A stretch of 64,000 bases of DNA from Agrococcus sp. ProA11 (GTDB lineage: Bacteria > Actinomycetota > Actinomycetes > Actinomycetales > Microbacteriaceae): the NCBI RefSeq assembly GCF_039880525.1, contig NZ_CP156989.1, positions 1,736,001 to 1,800,000 of the forward strand, read 5' to 3'. Positions 48,614-57,224 of this stretch are shown piece by piece. The notes beneath the pieces are model-generated. The model worked only from the letters and a program-made list of their open reading frames with translations. It did no database searches and was not told the origin of the DNA. A program made the position numbers and the translations under genes. How positions within the stretch are numbered: position 1 is the stretch's first letter; each line of letters begins with the position of its first letter.

Positions 48614-50052
48614 CACTTGCCTGCCTTCAGGTATGCCTGCATGCCCTGGCGGCCGCCCTCGCGGCCGTAGCCCGACTCCTTGTAGCCGCCGAACGGGCTC
48701 GTGGGGTCGAACTTGTTGAACGTGTTGGTCCAGACGACGCCGGCGCGCAGCTTGTCGGCGACGGCCAGTGCCCTGGATCCCTTGTCGGTCCAGACGCCGG
48801 CCGAGAGGCCGTAGGGCGAGTTGTTCGCCTTCGCGATCGCCTCGTCAGGGGTGCGGAAGGTGAGCACCGACAGGACGGGTCCGAAGATCTCCTCGCGAGC
48901 GATGGTGGAGGATGCCTCGACGCCGGTCACCACGGTGGGCGCGAACCAGTAGCCCTCCTTGGGCAGCTCGCACGCGGGGCTCCAGGCGTCACCGCCCTCG
49001 GCGACGCCCGTCTCCACCAGCCGGGTGATGCGCTCGAGCTGCTCGCTCGAGTTGATCGCGCCGACGTCGGTGTTCTTGTCGAGCGGGTCGCCGACGCGCA
49101 GCGTCGACATGCGCTCCTTCAGCCGCTCCATGACCGTGTCGTGCATGCTCTCCTGCACCAGCAGTCGGCTGCCCGCGCAGCACACCTGACCCTGGTTGAA
49201 GAAGATGCCGTCGACGATGCCCTCGATGGCCTGGTCGAGCGGGGCGTCGTCGAAGACGATGTTGGCGCCCTTGCCGCCCAGCTCGAGCGTGAGCTTCTTG
49301 TTCGTGCCGGCGAGCGCCTTGGCGATCTCTCGGCCCACGGCGGTGGAGCCGGTGAAGGCCACCTTGTCGACGTCGGGGTGACGCACGAGCGCCGCGCCCG
49401 TCTCGCCCGCGCCCGTGACGAGGTTCACGACGCCGGCGGGCAGGCCAGCCTGCTCGCAGATCTCGGCGAAGAGCATGGCGGTGAGCGGGGTGGTCTCGGC
49501 GGGCTTCAGCACCACGGTGTTGCCCGCGGCGAGCGCCGGGGCGACCTTCCACGCCAGCATCAGCAGCGGGAAGTTCCACGGGATGACCTGTGCGGCGACG
49601 CCGTGCGGCTGCGGGGCTGCGCCGAGGCCCACCCAGTCGAGCTTGTCGGCCCAGCCGGCGCAGTGGAAGAACCACTGCGCGACGAGCGGCACGTCGGCGT
49701 CGCGCGTCTCACGGATCGGCTTGCCGTTGTCGAGCGACTCCGCCACCGCGAGCTCGCGCGCCCGCTCCTGCAGGATGCGAGCGATGCGGAAGAGGTACTT
49801 GCCGCGGTCGCGGCCCGACATCGGGCCCCACGTCTCACGGAATGCCTTGCGCGCCGCCTTGACCGCCGCATCCACGTCGCCCTCGTCGGCGGAGGCGAAG
49901 GTGGCGATGCGCTGCTCGGTGGACGGTGCGATCGAGGCGAAGCTCGTGCCGCCGCCGCGCGTCCACTCGCCGCCGATGAAGAGGCTGTACTCGTCGCGGA
50001 GGTTGAGGATGGAGGTCGACTCGGGGGCCGGTGCGTATTCGAGGAATGTCAT
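48613..50052 (-). CDS. NAD-dependent aldehyde dehydrogenase
   Basis: Full-length ALDH (479 residues). Catalytic Cys is in FFNQGQVCCAGSRL, the general-base Glu in LTLELGGKGANIVF, NAD site in VIPWNFPLLMLAWKVAPALAAGN (split) and FTGSTAVGREI, and EEIFGPVLSVLTF follows. It lies 7 bases after deoC, whose product is acetaldehyde, so oxidation of acetaldehyde to acetate is the likely role. The short ALDH-like gene follows with a one-base overlap. Confidence 0.9.
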   Translation of the reverse strand: MTFLEYAPAPESTSILNLRDEYSLFIGGEWTRGGGTSFASIAPSTEQRIATFASADEGDVDAAVKAARKAFRETWGPMSGRDRGKYLFRIARILQERARELAVAESLDNGKPIRETRDADVPLVAQWFFHCAGWADKLDWVGLGAAPQPHGVAAQVIPWNFPLLMLAWKVAPALAAGNTVVLKPAETTPLTAMLFAEICEQAGLPAGVVNLVTGAGETGAALVRHPDVDKVAFTGSTAVGREIAKALAGTNKKLTLELGGKGANIVFDDAPLDQAIEGIVDGIFFNQGQVCCAGSRLLVQESMHDTVMERLKERMSTLRVGDPLDKNTDVGAINSSEQLERITRLVETGVAEGGDAWSPACELPKEGYWFAPTVVTGVEASSTIAREEIFGPVLSVLTFRTPDEAIAKANNSPYGLSAGVWTDKGSRALAVADKLRAGVVWTNTFNKFDPTSPFGGYKESGYGREGGRQGMQAYLKAGK

Positions 50053-50059
50053 GGAGGCC

Positions 50060-51070
50060 TCAGTCGATCGTGACGTAGTCGGGGCCGGAGTAGCGGCCGG
50101 TGGTGAGCTTCTGTCGCTGCAGCAGCACGTCGTTCAGCAGGCTGGAGGCGCCGAAGCGGAACAGATCCGGGTCGAGCCATGCCTCGCCGCAGGTCTCGGC
50201 GACCGCGACGAGGTACTTGATCGCGTCCTTCGAGGTCGAGATGCCGCCGGCGGGCTTGACGCCGATGCGCTCGCCGGTGAGCCGCTCCCAGTCGCGCACG
50301 ACCTGCAGCATGAGCGTCGTCACCGGCAGCGTGGCAGCGGGCTGCACCTTGCCTGTGGAGGTCTTGATGAAGTCGCCGCCAGCGAGGATCGAGAGCCACG
50401 ATGCGCGGCGCACGTTGTCGTAGGTGACGAGCTCGCCGGTCTCGAGGATGACCTTCAGGTGCGCGTAGGTGCCGTCGTCGCGCCGGCACGCTTCCTTGGT
50501 CTGCACGATCTCGTCGAAGACCTTGCCGTAGTTGCCTTCGAGGAACGCGCCGCGATCGATGACCATGTCGATCTCATCGGCACCGTCGGCGACCGCGTCG
50601 CGCGTGTCCATGAGCTTCACGGCGAGGCTCGCGCGGCCGGACGGGAACGCCGTGGCGACGGCGGCGACGTTGATGCCGGTGTCCTTGCCTGCGCTCCAGG
50701 CCGATCCGAGCGCCTCGACGGCGTTGCCGACCATGTCGCCATACACGCACACGGCGGCCGGGCGCGGGGTGGTGAGGTCGGAGGCGTCGGGCACGAGCGC
50801 CTTCGCGACCAGCGAGCGCACCTTGCCGCGGGTGTCGGAGCCCTGCAGCGTCGTCAGGTCGATCATGCGGATGATGAGGTCGAGCGCCGATGCCTTCGAC
50901 GTGGTCTTGATGGAGCGCGTGCCGAACTTCGCGGCGCGCGATTCGAGACCGACGGCGTCGACCGGCGCGAGGCCCTCGAGGTGCCTGCGGAGCGCGACCT
51001 CTGAGAGGTCGCCGCCGAGCAGCTGGATTGCGCGCTGCGCGGGGGCGAGCGCTTGACTGGGTGTGGTCAC
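50060..51070 (-). CDS. deoC: Deoxyribose-phosphate aldolase
   Basis: Class I aldolase splitting deoxyribose-5-phosphate into glyceraldehyde-3-phosphate and acetaldehyde (336 residues; the long actinobacterial/eukaryotic form). Schiff-base Lys is in GGDFIKTSTGKVQPAATLP, the helper Lys in ERIGVKPAGGISTSKDAI, and EIDMVIDRGAFLEGNY is typical. An N-terminal helical extension of about 60 residues precedes the barrel. GTG start after AAGGATCAGC. TAGACT lies about 70 bases upstream. Operon deoC-ALDH-short ALDH-CDF. Confidence 0.94.
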   Translation of the reverse strand: MTTPSQALAPAQRAIQLLGGDLSEVALRRHLEGLAPVDAVGLESRAAKFGTRSIKTTSKASALDLIIRMIDLTTLQGSDTRGKVRSLVAKALVPDASDLTTPRPAAVCVYGDMVGNAVEALGSAWSAGKDTGINVAAVATAFPSGRASLAVKLMDTRDAVADGADEIDMVIDRGAFLEGNYGKVFDEIVQTKEACRRDDGTYAHLKVILETGELVTYDNVRRASWLSILAGGDFIKTSTGKVQPAATLPVTTLMLQVVRDWERLTGERIGVKPAGGISTSKDAIKYLVAVAETCGEAWLDPDLFRFGASSLLNDVLLQRQKLTTGRYSGPDYVTID

Positions 51071-51138
51071 GCTGATCCTTCATGCTGAAGCTGCGGTGCG
51101 GATTCCCGCCAGGTGGTTCGCGGCTTGCTGTGCAGGGC

Positions 51139-51144
51139 AGTCTA
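51139..51144 (-). promoter_or_regulatory. deoC operon -10 box
   Basis: TAGACT on the minus strand in the 118-base gap after ribF; leader of about 60 nt. Confidence 0.45.
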
Positions 51145-51188
51145 CCCAGGGCCGACGATCGCCGCGGGACGGAGGCTGCGAGCGAGGG

Positions 51189-52142
51189 TCAGTCGTGCAC
51201 GAGCGGAGCGGTCGACTCGCGCGTCTGCTCGACGTCGCGATGCATCTGCTCGATGAGCTGCTCGAGTCCGTCGAAGCGGTGCATGGGGCGCACGAAGTCC
51301 ACGAGCTCGAGTTCGATCGGCCGGTCGTAGAGGTCGAGGTCGACGTCGAGCAGGTAGGCCTCGACCGTCTTCGCCTGCACGCCCTCGAAGGTGGGGTTGT
51401 GGCCGATGGAGACCGCTGCGGCGAAGGTGCCCGCGTCGACGCGCGCGATGGCGGCATACACGCCGTCGGCGGGGATGAATCCCTCGACGGGCACACCCAG
51501 GTTCGCGGTCGGGAATCCGAGCGCTCGGCCTCGCTGGAAGCCGCGCACGACCGTGCCCCGCAGCAGGTGGCGGCGGCCGAGCATCTCGTTCGCCTCGGTG
51601 ATCCGACCGAGGTCGAGTGCTTCGCGGATCCAGGTCGACGAGACGCGGCGGCCGTCGGTGAAGCAGATGTCGTCGATCGACTCGACGCGCACGCCGCGCG
51701 GCTCGGCGAGCTCGCGGAGCAGCGCGGGCGTGCCAGCACCCTTGAAGCCGAATCGGAAGTCGTCGCCGACGAGCAGCACCCGCGCCCCCAGGCCGTCGAG
51801 GAGCACGCGCTCGACGAACTCCTCTGCCGGTTGTGCCGCGGCCGCCTTCGTGAACGGAATGACCACGACCCGGTCAGCGCCAGCGGCCTCGAGCAGCGCG
51901 ATCTTGTGCGCGAGCGAGACGAGCGGCACGGGTGCGATGTCGGGGCTCACGACCTCGAGGGGGTTGCGGTCGAAGGTGACGACGGTGGTCGCCAATCCCT
52001 CCGGCTCGGCGAGCGCACGCAGCTGTTCGAGGATGCGCTGGTGGCCGATGTGCACGCCGTCGAACTTGCCGATCGTGACGGCGCTCGGCGCCGCCTCCAG
52101 CTCGTGGAGCCACGCCATGGGGTCGGGGGCGGATGCGCTCAC
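51189..52142 (-). CDS. ribF: Bifunctional riboflavin kinase/FAD synthetase
   Basis: Makes FMN and then FAD from riboflavin (317 residues). The N-terminal nucleotidyltransferase domain has VTIGKFDGVHIGHQRIL and STWIREALDLGRI; the C-terminal kinase domain has LRGTVVRGFQRGRALGFPTANLG and SIGHNPTF. The GTG at 52142 overlaps the upstream stop by four bases (GTGA). Order truB-membrane genes-ribF matches the truB-ribF linkage of many bacteria. Confidence 0.93.
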   Translation of the reverse strand: MSASAPDPMAWLHELEAAPSAVTIGKFDGVHIGHQRILEQLRALAEPEGLATTVVTFDRNPLEVVSPDIAPVPLVSLAHKIALLEAAGADRVVVIPFTKAAAAQPAEEFVERVLLDGLGARVLLVGDDFRFGFKGAGTPALLRELAEPRGVRVESIDDICFTDGRRVSSTWIREALDLGRITEANEMLGRRHLLRGTVVRGFQRGRALGFPTANLGVPVEGFIPADGVYAAIARVDAGTFAAAVSIGHNPTFEGVQAKTVEAYLLDVDLDLYDRPIELELVDFVRPMHRFDGLEQLIEQMHRDVEQTRESTAPLVHD

Positions 52143-52543
52143 GCCGGCACCCGCTCCCGGCTGACCCGCAGCCACCAGAGGCCGAGGAACGGCAGCAGCG
52201 CGGGGATGAAGAGGTAGCCGGAGCCGAAGTAGCTCCAGACGGAGTCGTGGCCGAAGAGCGCAGGTGTCACGAGCGAGAGGGTGCCGACCACGAGCACGCC
52301 GATGAGCTCGAAGCAGACGGCTGCCAGGGCCACCGTGCGGGCGGTCTCGCTGCCCTGCATCGCGAGCGCGACGGTCGCGACGATGTAGACGACCGCGGCG
52401 ACGGCGCTCAGCGCGTATGCGAGCGGTGCCTCGTCGAAGCGCTGGAGGATCTGCACGAATGACCGACCGGTCGCCGCGAGCGCCAGCACCGCGTACACCG
52501 CGATGAGGACCCGCCCGATACCTGCATGCCTACGCTCGCTCAC
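52139..52543 (-). CDS. Small membrane protein, unknown
   Basis: Protein of 134 residues with four membrane spans (about 8-26, 42-62, 68-88, 104-125: YLFIPALLPFLGLWWLRV). No family that I recognise by name; no charged catalytic motifs. GTG start 7 bases after TAGAAT with no Shine-Dalgarno (leaderless). ribF overlaps its stop by four bases, so it is the lead gene of that transcript. Confidence 0.65.
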   Translation of the reverse strand: MSERRHAGIGRVLIAVYAVLALAATGRSFVQILQRFDEAPLAYALSAVAAVVYIVATVALAMQGSETARTVALAAVCFELIGVLVVGTLSLVTPALFGHDSVWSYFGSGYLFIPALLPFLGLWWLRVSRERVPA

Positions 52544-52550
52544 TCGGTCG

Positions 52551-52556
52551 ATTCTA
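52551..52556 (-). promoter_or_regulatory. -10 box of the membrane gene-ribF unit, leaderless
   Basis: TAGAAT, 7 bases before the GTG at 52543. Confidence 0.6.
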
Positions 52557-52598
52557 TTCGCTCCCGGGCGTTTCGAGCGCCCTGGCGCCCGCCGCTCC

Positions 52599-52650
52599 GG
52601 TTTCGTGACGTCCGCGCGCCTGCGGCGCGCAGCCTCCTCAACCTACGGAG
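52599..52650 (+). repeat. Intergenic hairpin repeat, copy 4 (diverged)
   Basis: GGTTTCGTGACG, a CGCGCGCC-TGC-GGCGCGC stem, then CCTCCTCAACCTACG. Flanks carry a few changes from the consensus. Lies 3' of the membrane gene at 52664. Confidence 0.65.
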
Positions 52651-52663
52651 GCGGACACTGCCG

Positions 52664-53035
52664 TCAGGCGATCTGCACGAACCAGATCTGGTGCATCCGA
52701 TAGACCATCACCGCGCAGGCGAGGATCGCGATGCCCACCACGAGCGTCTGCCACTCGCCCCGCTTGTCGATGAGCGCCCACATCACGGCGGCCGGCGGGA
52801 TCAGCAGTGCCGAGATCAGGTAGACCCAGTACTCGAGCAGATCACCCGTCGGGCCGCCGCCCGCGATCGGGGCGATGAACGATGCGACGGCCTGCACGAT
52901 GAGCGTGAGGAAGGTGATCGCCGCGGCGGCGAGGATCCAGTCGTTGAAGGGCTTGCGTGCGAAGCCGACGACCGCGACGCCCGCGCCGATCACGCCCAGG
53001 CCGATCGCCTGCGCGAGCATGAGCCAGCTGATCAT
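52664..53035 (-). CDS. Small membrane protein downstream of truB, unknown
   Basis: Protein of 123 residues with four predicted spans (about 1-24, 33-55, 66-88, 95-112: LVVGIAILACAVMVY). No recognised family. It starts 9 bases after the truB stop with GAGG just upstream, so it is co-transcribed with truB. A diverged repeat copy follows its stop. Confidence 0.65.
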   Translation of the reverse strand: MISWLMLAQAIGLGVIGAGVAVVGFARKPFNDWILAAAAITFLTLIVQAVASFIAPIAGGGPTGDLLEYWVYLISALLIPPAAVMWALIDKRGEWQTLVVGIAILACAVMVYRMHQIWFVQIA

Positions 53036-53044
53036 CCGTGCACC

Positions 53045-53938
53045 TCAGTCGGTCGGGAAGTTGGTCACGGGCAGGAGACGGTTGCCCGAGACGCGGGCGA
53101 TGCCGATGAGCCGATCGCCGTGCACCGCGGCGACGATGCCGGCTTCGCCCTCCAGCGACGGCGTCTTGCGGCCGTGCGCGAGGTTCGCCGCCCGCTCGTC
53201 GTCGAGCTGCGCGACGGGCAGGATGCGCGCGGCCGCGACCGCCGGCGGCACCAGCAGCTCGGCCGCGCCCTCCTCCGGCAGCGCGTCGGCGATCGGCGCA
53301 CCGTCGACCTCGAACGGGCCGACATGGGTGCGGCGCAGTGCCGTCAGATGCCCGCCGACGCCGAGCGCCTCGCCCAGGTCACGGGCGAGCGCACGGATGT
53401 AGGTGCCGCTCGAGCAGTCGACGATCACGTCGACCTCCGCACGCGACCCGGGGCGGAATTCGAGCAGCTCGAAGCGCGAGACCGTCACTGCGCGCGCCTT
53501 GAGCTCGACCTGCTCCCCCGCCCGCACGCGGTTGTAGGCGCGCTCGCCGTCGACCTTGATCGCGCTGACCGACGAGGGCACCTGCTCGATGTCGCCCGTG
53601 AGCGCCGCCATCGGGGCCGAGAGGTCATCGCCCGAGACGTGCGACGCATCCGCCGTCGTCGTCTCCTCGCCCTCGGCGTCATCCGTGGTCGTCGCCGCCC
53701 CGAGCGCAATGGTCGCCGTGTAGGTCTTGTCGAGGCCGACCATGTGGGTGAGGAGGCGCGTCGAAGGCCCGATGCCGAGGATCAGCAGGCCCGTCGCCAT
53801 CGGGTCGAGGGTGCCGGCGTGACCGACCTTGCGGGTGCCGAGGGCGCGGCGCGCGCGGCTCACCGCGGTGTGGCTCGTGATGCCTCGCGGCTTGTCGACG
53901 AGCAGGATGCCGTCGGGGCTGGTGGGGGCGGCTGACAC
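53045..53938 (-). CDS. truB: tRNA pseudouridine(55) synthase
   Basis: Isomerises U55 in the T-loop of tRNAs (297 residues). Catalytic Asp45 lies in VGHAGTLDPMATGLL; VDKPRGITSH opens the domain; YTATIALGAATTTDDAEGE and SSGTYIRALARDLGEAL follow, with the short C-terminal PUA-like region. GTG start 6 bases after TAGGCT (leaderless), divergent from panE. Confidence 0.95.
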   Translation of the reverse strand: MSAAPTSPDGILLVDKPRGITSHTAVSRARRALGTRKVGHAGTLDPMATGLLILGIGPSTRLLTHMVGLDKTYTATIALGAATTTDDAEGEETTTADASHVSGDDLSAPMAALTGDIEQVPSSVSAIKVDGERAYNRVRAGEQVELKARAVTVSRFELLEFRPGSRAEVDVIVDCSSGTYIRALARDLGEALGVGGHLTALRRTHVGPFEVDGAPIADALPEEGAAELLVPPAVAAARILPVAQLDDERAANLAHGRKTPSLEGEAGIVAAVHGDRLIGIARVSGNRLLPVTNFPTD

Positions 53939-53944
53939 CCTGCG

Positions 53945-53950
53945 AGCCTA
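53945..53950 (-). promoter_or_regulatory. truB -10 box, leaderless
   Basis: TAGGCT on the minus strand, 6 bases before the GTG at 53938. Confidence 0.6.
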
Positions 53951-53958
53951 CCGGCGGC

Positions 53959-53964
53959 TAGCCT
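53959..53964 (+). promoter_or_regulatory. panE -10 box, leaderless
   Basis: TAGCCT, 7 bases before the ATG at 53972; only 8 bases separate it from the divergent truB -10. Confidence 0.6.
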
Positions 53965-53971
53965 GGCCGAT

Positions 53972-54976
53972 ATGGCGGCGACGAGCGAGCAGACCCCCGC
54001 ACGGCAGCGCATCGCGGTGATCGGTGCCGGCGCGATCGGCGGCACGATCGCTGCGCGCCTGGACGCTGTCGGTCACGAGGTGACCGTCACCGCGCGGGGC
54101 GAGAACCTGGCGGCGATCCGCGAGCACGGGCTGCAGCTCAAGGGCGCGTTCGGCGCGCATACGGCCCAGGTGAGGGCGCTCGAGGCGCTGACCGAGGCCC
54201 CGGATCTCGCGATCCTGGCGGTCAAGGCCACCGGAGCGGTCGAGGCGCTCGAGGCGAACCGGGCTGCGCTCGAGGATGTGCCGCTGCTGGTGGTGCAGAA
54301 CGGGCTCGGCGGCGAGCGCGCCGCCGCTCGGCTGCTGGGTCACGAGCGTGTCGCGGGCGGCATCTCGCTGATGGCCGCGAACTCGCTGGAGCCCGGCGTC
54401 GTCACCGTGACCGCCGATGGCGACACGATCGTCGGGGGCACGGAGGGCAGGCGCTTCGCCGCGCTGCTGGCTGAGGCGCTGCCGACCAGCGAGACCCCCT
54501 CCATCGAGGGGGCGCAGTGGACGAAGCTGCTCATCAACATGGTCAACGCGATCCCCGCCATCGTCGGGCACTCGGTGCAGGACGTCATCCGCGACCCGGG
54601 GCTGCGGCGCGTGATGCTCGCCTCGATGCGCGAGACCGCGCGCACCGGGCTCGCGGCCGACGTGCGGTTCCAGCCGCTGCAGGGGCTCACTCCCCTGCTC
54701 GTGCGGGTGGTCGCCTTCGCGCCGCGGCGCATCGCGCAGCAGGTGCCGCTGCGCATCCGGGAACGCCTGGGCGATGTGCCGAACATGGGCTCGACGCAGC
54801 AGTCGATCCGGCGCGGGCAGCTGACCGAGGTGGATGCGATCAACGGTGCCGTCGTCGCCGAGGCGGCCCGGCTCGGCCTGGAGGCGCCCGTGAATGCGGC
54901 GCTCGTCGAGCTGGTGCATGAGGTGGAGCGCAGGGGCGAGTTCATGCTGCCGAGTGCGGTGCGGCAGCTGGCGTGA
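53972..54976 (+). CDS. panE: 2-dehydropantoate 2-reductase
   Basis: NADPH-dependent ketopantoate reductase for pantothenate/CoA synthesis (334 residues). N-terminal Rossmann motif IAVIGAGAIGGTIAARL, LAILAVKATGAVEAL, VVQNGLGGE; the C-terminal helical domain carries the catalytic Lys and Asn in QWTKLLINMVNAIPAI and the late EVDAINGAVVAEA. Some family members reduce other 2-keto acids, so the substrate is not certain. Leaderless start. Confidence 0.87.
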   Translation: MAATSEQTPARQRIAVIGAGAIGGTIAARLDAVGHEVTVTARGENLAAIREHGLQLKGAFGAHTAQVRALEALTEAPDLAILAVKATGAVEALEANRAALEDVPLLVVQNGLGGERAAARLLGHERVAGGISLMAANSLEPGVVTVTADGDTIVGGTEGRRFAALLAEALPTSETPSIEGAQWTKLLINMVNAIPAIVGHSVQDVIRDPGLRRVMLASMRETARTGLAADVRFQPLQGLTPLLVRVVAFAPRRIAQQVPLRIRERLGDVPNMGSTQQSIRRGQLTEVDAINGAVVAEAARLGLEAPVNAALVELVHEVERRGEFMLPSAVRQLA

Positions 54977-54984
54977 TCGGGTCC

Positions 54985-55130
54985 GGTCTCGTGACGCGGG
55001 CGGCCTAAGGCCGCACGCTCCTCGACCTACGAGGATGCTGGGTCTCGTGACGCGCGCGCCAATGGCGCGCGCTCCTCGACCTTGAGCCCTCCGGCCGCAA
55101 CGCCGCTTCGCGGCACTGCGGCCTGCGGAC
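54985..55130 (+). repeat. Intergenic hairpin repeat, copy 5 (two units plus tail)
   Basis: Unit one (54985-55033): GGTCTCGTGACGCG, GCGGCC-TAA-GGCCGC stem, ACGCTCCTCGACCTACGA. Unit two (55041-55085): same flanks around CGCGCGCC-AAT-GGCGCGCG. A tail hairpin (55086-55130; CCGCAACGCCGCTTCGCGGC core) ends exactly at the stop codon of the convergent kinase gene. Confidence 0.85.
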
Positions 55131-55832
55131 TCAACACGAGTCGGCGAAGGACTGGAAGGGCTTCCGCCAATCGGTGTTGTCGACGATGAAGGCCGCCTTG
55201 CGGCGCGGCTCGCTCGCCTGCTCGTAGAGGTCATGCGCCTCGCGGTAGCGCGCGTGGGACGGATGGTGGACATCCGGATGCACGCCGTCGCGCGCCCGCA
55301 GGCGCTCACCGCGCACGCGGTCCTCCGTGTCGAGATAAACGACCGCGTGCCACTTGCCGGCCAGCGCGGGGCGCTGCAGGAACACGCCGTCGACGATCAG
55401 CACCGCATCCGGTCCCGCCGTCTCCCACTCCATCTCGACCGGAGCATCGCGATGCAGGTCGAAGGCGGCGGTCTGGAAGCCGGTGGAGCCGCCCATGCGG
55501 AACGGCTGCAGCAGCACGCGGTCGAGCAGCTCGATGTCGAAGGCATCCTCGTAGTAGCCCTTCGGCGAGTGCCGCCCCTGGCGGTAGCGGAAGGCTTCGG
55601 CACGGTGGAAGTCGTCGACCGAGGCGCGGAACGCCTCGACCCCAGCGCGCGCGAAGGCCACCTGCAGCGCATCCGCGAAGTGCGTCTTGCCCGCGCCGTC
55701 GCGGCCCTCGACCGCGATCAGGCGCCGTCCGCGCGGGTTTCGGCGCAGCATGAGCTCGGTGAGCCGCGTGTAGAGGTCCTTCTGCTCGGGCGTCCACGAT
55801 GCGGCCCGCATGAGGAGTGCGCTGTCGACCAT
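55131..55832 (-). CDS. Uridine-kinase-like P-loop kinase
   Basis: P-loop nucleoside-kinase-like protein (233 residues). Walker A is LIAVEGRDGAGKTHFADAL; the substrate Asp-Asp is in ASVDDFHRAEAF; GYYEDAFDIELLDRVLL, VLIVDGVFLQRP and the lid DRVRGERLRARD are as in uridine kinases. The actual nucleoside is not certain. ATG 6 bases after TAGGCT (leaderless). The TGA stop lies at the border of repeat copy 5, preceded by Ser-Cys. Confidence 0.85.
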   Translation of the reverse strand: MVDSALLMRAASWTPEQKDLYTRLTELMLRRNPRGRRLIAVEGRDGAGKTHFADALQVAFARAGVEAFRASVDDFHRAEAFRYRQGRHSPKGYYEDAFDIELLDRVLLQPFRMGGSTGFQTAAFDLHRDAPVEMEWETAGPDAVLIVDGVFLQRPALAGKWHAVVYLDTEDRVRGERLRARDGVHPDVHHPSHARYREAHDLYEQASEPRRKAAFIVDNTDWRKPFQSFADSC

Positions 55833-55838
55833 GCCGCC

Positions 55839-55844
55839 AGCCTA
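55839..55844 (-). promoter_or_regulatory. Kinase gene -10 box, leaderless
   Basis: TAGGCT, 6 bases before the ATG at 55832. Confidence 0.6.
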
Positions 55845-55879
55845 GGCGGAGGTCGCGCCGCATCGCAGCCGGTTCGCCC

Positions 55880-57187
55880 TCAGGAGACAGGCGTCGGCGC
55901 CGCGACGGGGCGACGACCGTAGGCGAGGTGCCGCAGCAGCGCCTCCGCAGGGCCGCGCTTGCCGCGCAGGTCGAGGATGAGCGCCACGACGGCCGTGATG
56001 AACCAGACGCCGACCGCGAGACCGGCCGCGCCCAGCGGCGTCAGCGTGGCGCCGAGGCCGAAGCCCCAGGCGGCGAGCAACGGGGCGAACAGCACCGACT
56101 GCAGCAGGTAGCTCGTCAGCGAGCGCTTGCCGACGGCGGTGACGGCGCGCGTGACAATGCCGTGCCGGTCACCGAGCCGCCCCGCGACCAGCGCAATGAG
56201 CGCGGCGTAGCCGATGCCGCCTGCCACGCCCGCGAGACTCGATGCGCCCATCGTGGCCCAGGAGATCGCCGGGTCGAAGACCAGCCCGGCGAACTGCATC
56301 GCCGCCAGCGCCCCGCCGAGCCAGCCGATCGCGATGCCGCCGACGGCGATGCGGACGAGCAGCGCCCCATGCTCGCGCGGGCGGTCGAGCAAGCCGCGGC
56401 GCGCGGCCAGGACGCCCAGCACCACCGACAGCGGCACCGTCAGCGTGATCGCCTGGAGCGGCGTCGCCAGCGCCCAGAGGCCGAAGCTCTGCAGCATGAA
56501 CAGCAGGTAGTTGCTCTGCCCGGTTGGGTACTCGATGGCTGGCGCGGCCATGGCGCTCGGGTCGCCCGCGATGCCGGTGCTCAGCACTGCGCCGCTGACG
56601 ATCGAGAAGAGCGCGGAGGCGCCCAGGAGTCCCGCGAACACCCACGCCACCACCCGCAGGGCACGGTCGCTGCGGCGCAGCAGCAGCCAGGTGACGAGCA
56701 GGCCCACGAGGCCGTAGGCGCCGACGATGTCGCCGAACCAGAGCAGCAGCGCGTGCACGGCGCCGAACGCGACCATCCAGCCGTGACGGATCTGCAGCAC
56801 GCGCCGAACCTCGCGCCATGGCGCTCCCGCGGCTGCCTGGCGGCTGTACATCTGCCAGATCCCGTAGCCGAACAGGAAGGAGAAGAGCGGATAGATGCGG
56901 CCATCGATCGCGACCAGGGAGACCAGTTGGTAGACGTAGTCGCCGCCCGTGAAGCCCCGTCCATGCGCGTTCGTGACGCCGCGCTCGGCGACCGCGAGCC
57001 ACCACGGCACGTTGGCGAGCGCGATGAGCAGCAGCATGATGCCGCGAGCCAGGTCGGGCGCGAGGCTGCGTCCGTGCGCGGCGGTCGCGGCGGCAGCGTG
57101 GTCGACGATCGGGTCGAGCTGCGGCGCGGAGTGCGGCGCGGATTGCGGCACTGACCCGGTCGGGCCGCGGTCGGGAGGCTCGGTCAC
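55880..57187 (-). CDS. DUF418 membrane protein
   Basis: Polytopic membrane protein (435 residues) of the DUF418/YeiB family, function unknown. It starts with a disordered Pro/Ser-rich segment (about 1-40), then LAPDLARGIMLLLIALANVPWW, RIYPLFSFLFGYGIWQM and ten or so spans; the C-terminal DUF418 region includes VGKRSLTSYLLQSVLFAPLL. The family resembles membrane acyltransferases in fold. GTG start 6 bases after TAGCGT (leaderless), divergent from mutY. Confidence 0.85.
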   Translation of the reverse strand: MTEPPDRGPTGSVPQSAPHSAPQLDPIVDHAAAATAAHGRSLAPDLARGIMLLLIALANVPWWLAVAERGVTNAHGRGFTGGDYVYQLVSLVAIDGRIYPLFSFLFGYGIWQMYSRQAAAGAPWREVRRVLQIRHGWMVAFGAVHALLLWFGDIVGAYGLVGLLVTWLLLRRSDRALRVVAWVFAGLLGASALFSIVSGAVLSTGIAGDPSAMAAPAIEYPTGQSNYLLFMLQSFGLWALATPLQAITLTVPLSVVLGVLAARRGLLDRPREHGALLVRIAVGGIAIGWLGGALAAMQFAGLVFDPAISWATMGASSLAGVAGGIGYAALIALVAGRLGDRHGIVTRAVTAVGKRSLTSYLLQSVLFAPLLAAWGFGLGATLTPLGAAGLAVGVWFITAVVALILDLRGKRGPAEALLRHLAYGRRPVAAPTPVS

Positions 57188-57193
57188 GGCTCG

Positions 57194-57199
57194 ACGCTA
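57194..57199 (-). promoter_or_regulatory. DUF418 gene -10 box, leaderless
   Basis: TAGCGT, 6 bases before the GTG at 57187. Confidence 0.6.
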
Positions 57200-57212
57200 T
57201 CGACCGCGCATC

Positions 57213-57218
57213 TACGCT
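57213..57218 (+). promoter_or_regulatory. mutY -10 box, leaderless
   Basis: TACGCT, 6 bases before the ATG at 57225. Confidence 0.6.
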
Positions 57219-57224
57219 GACTAG

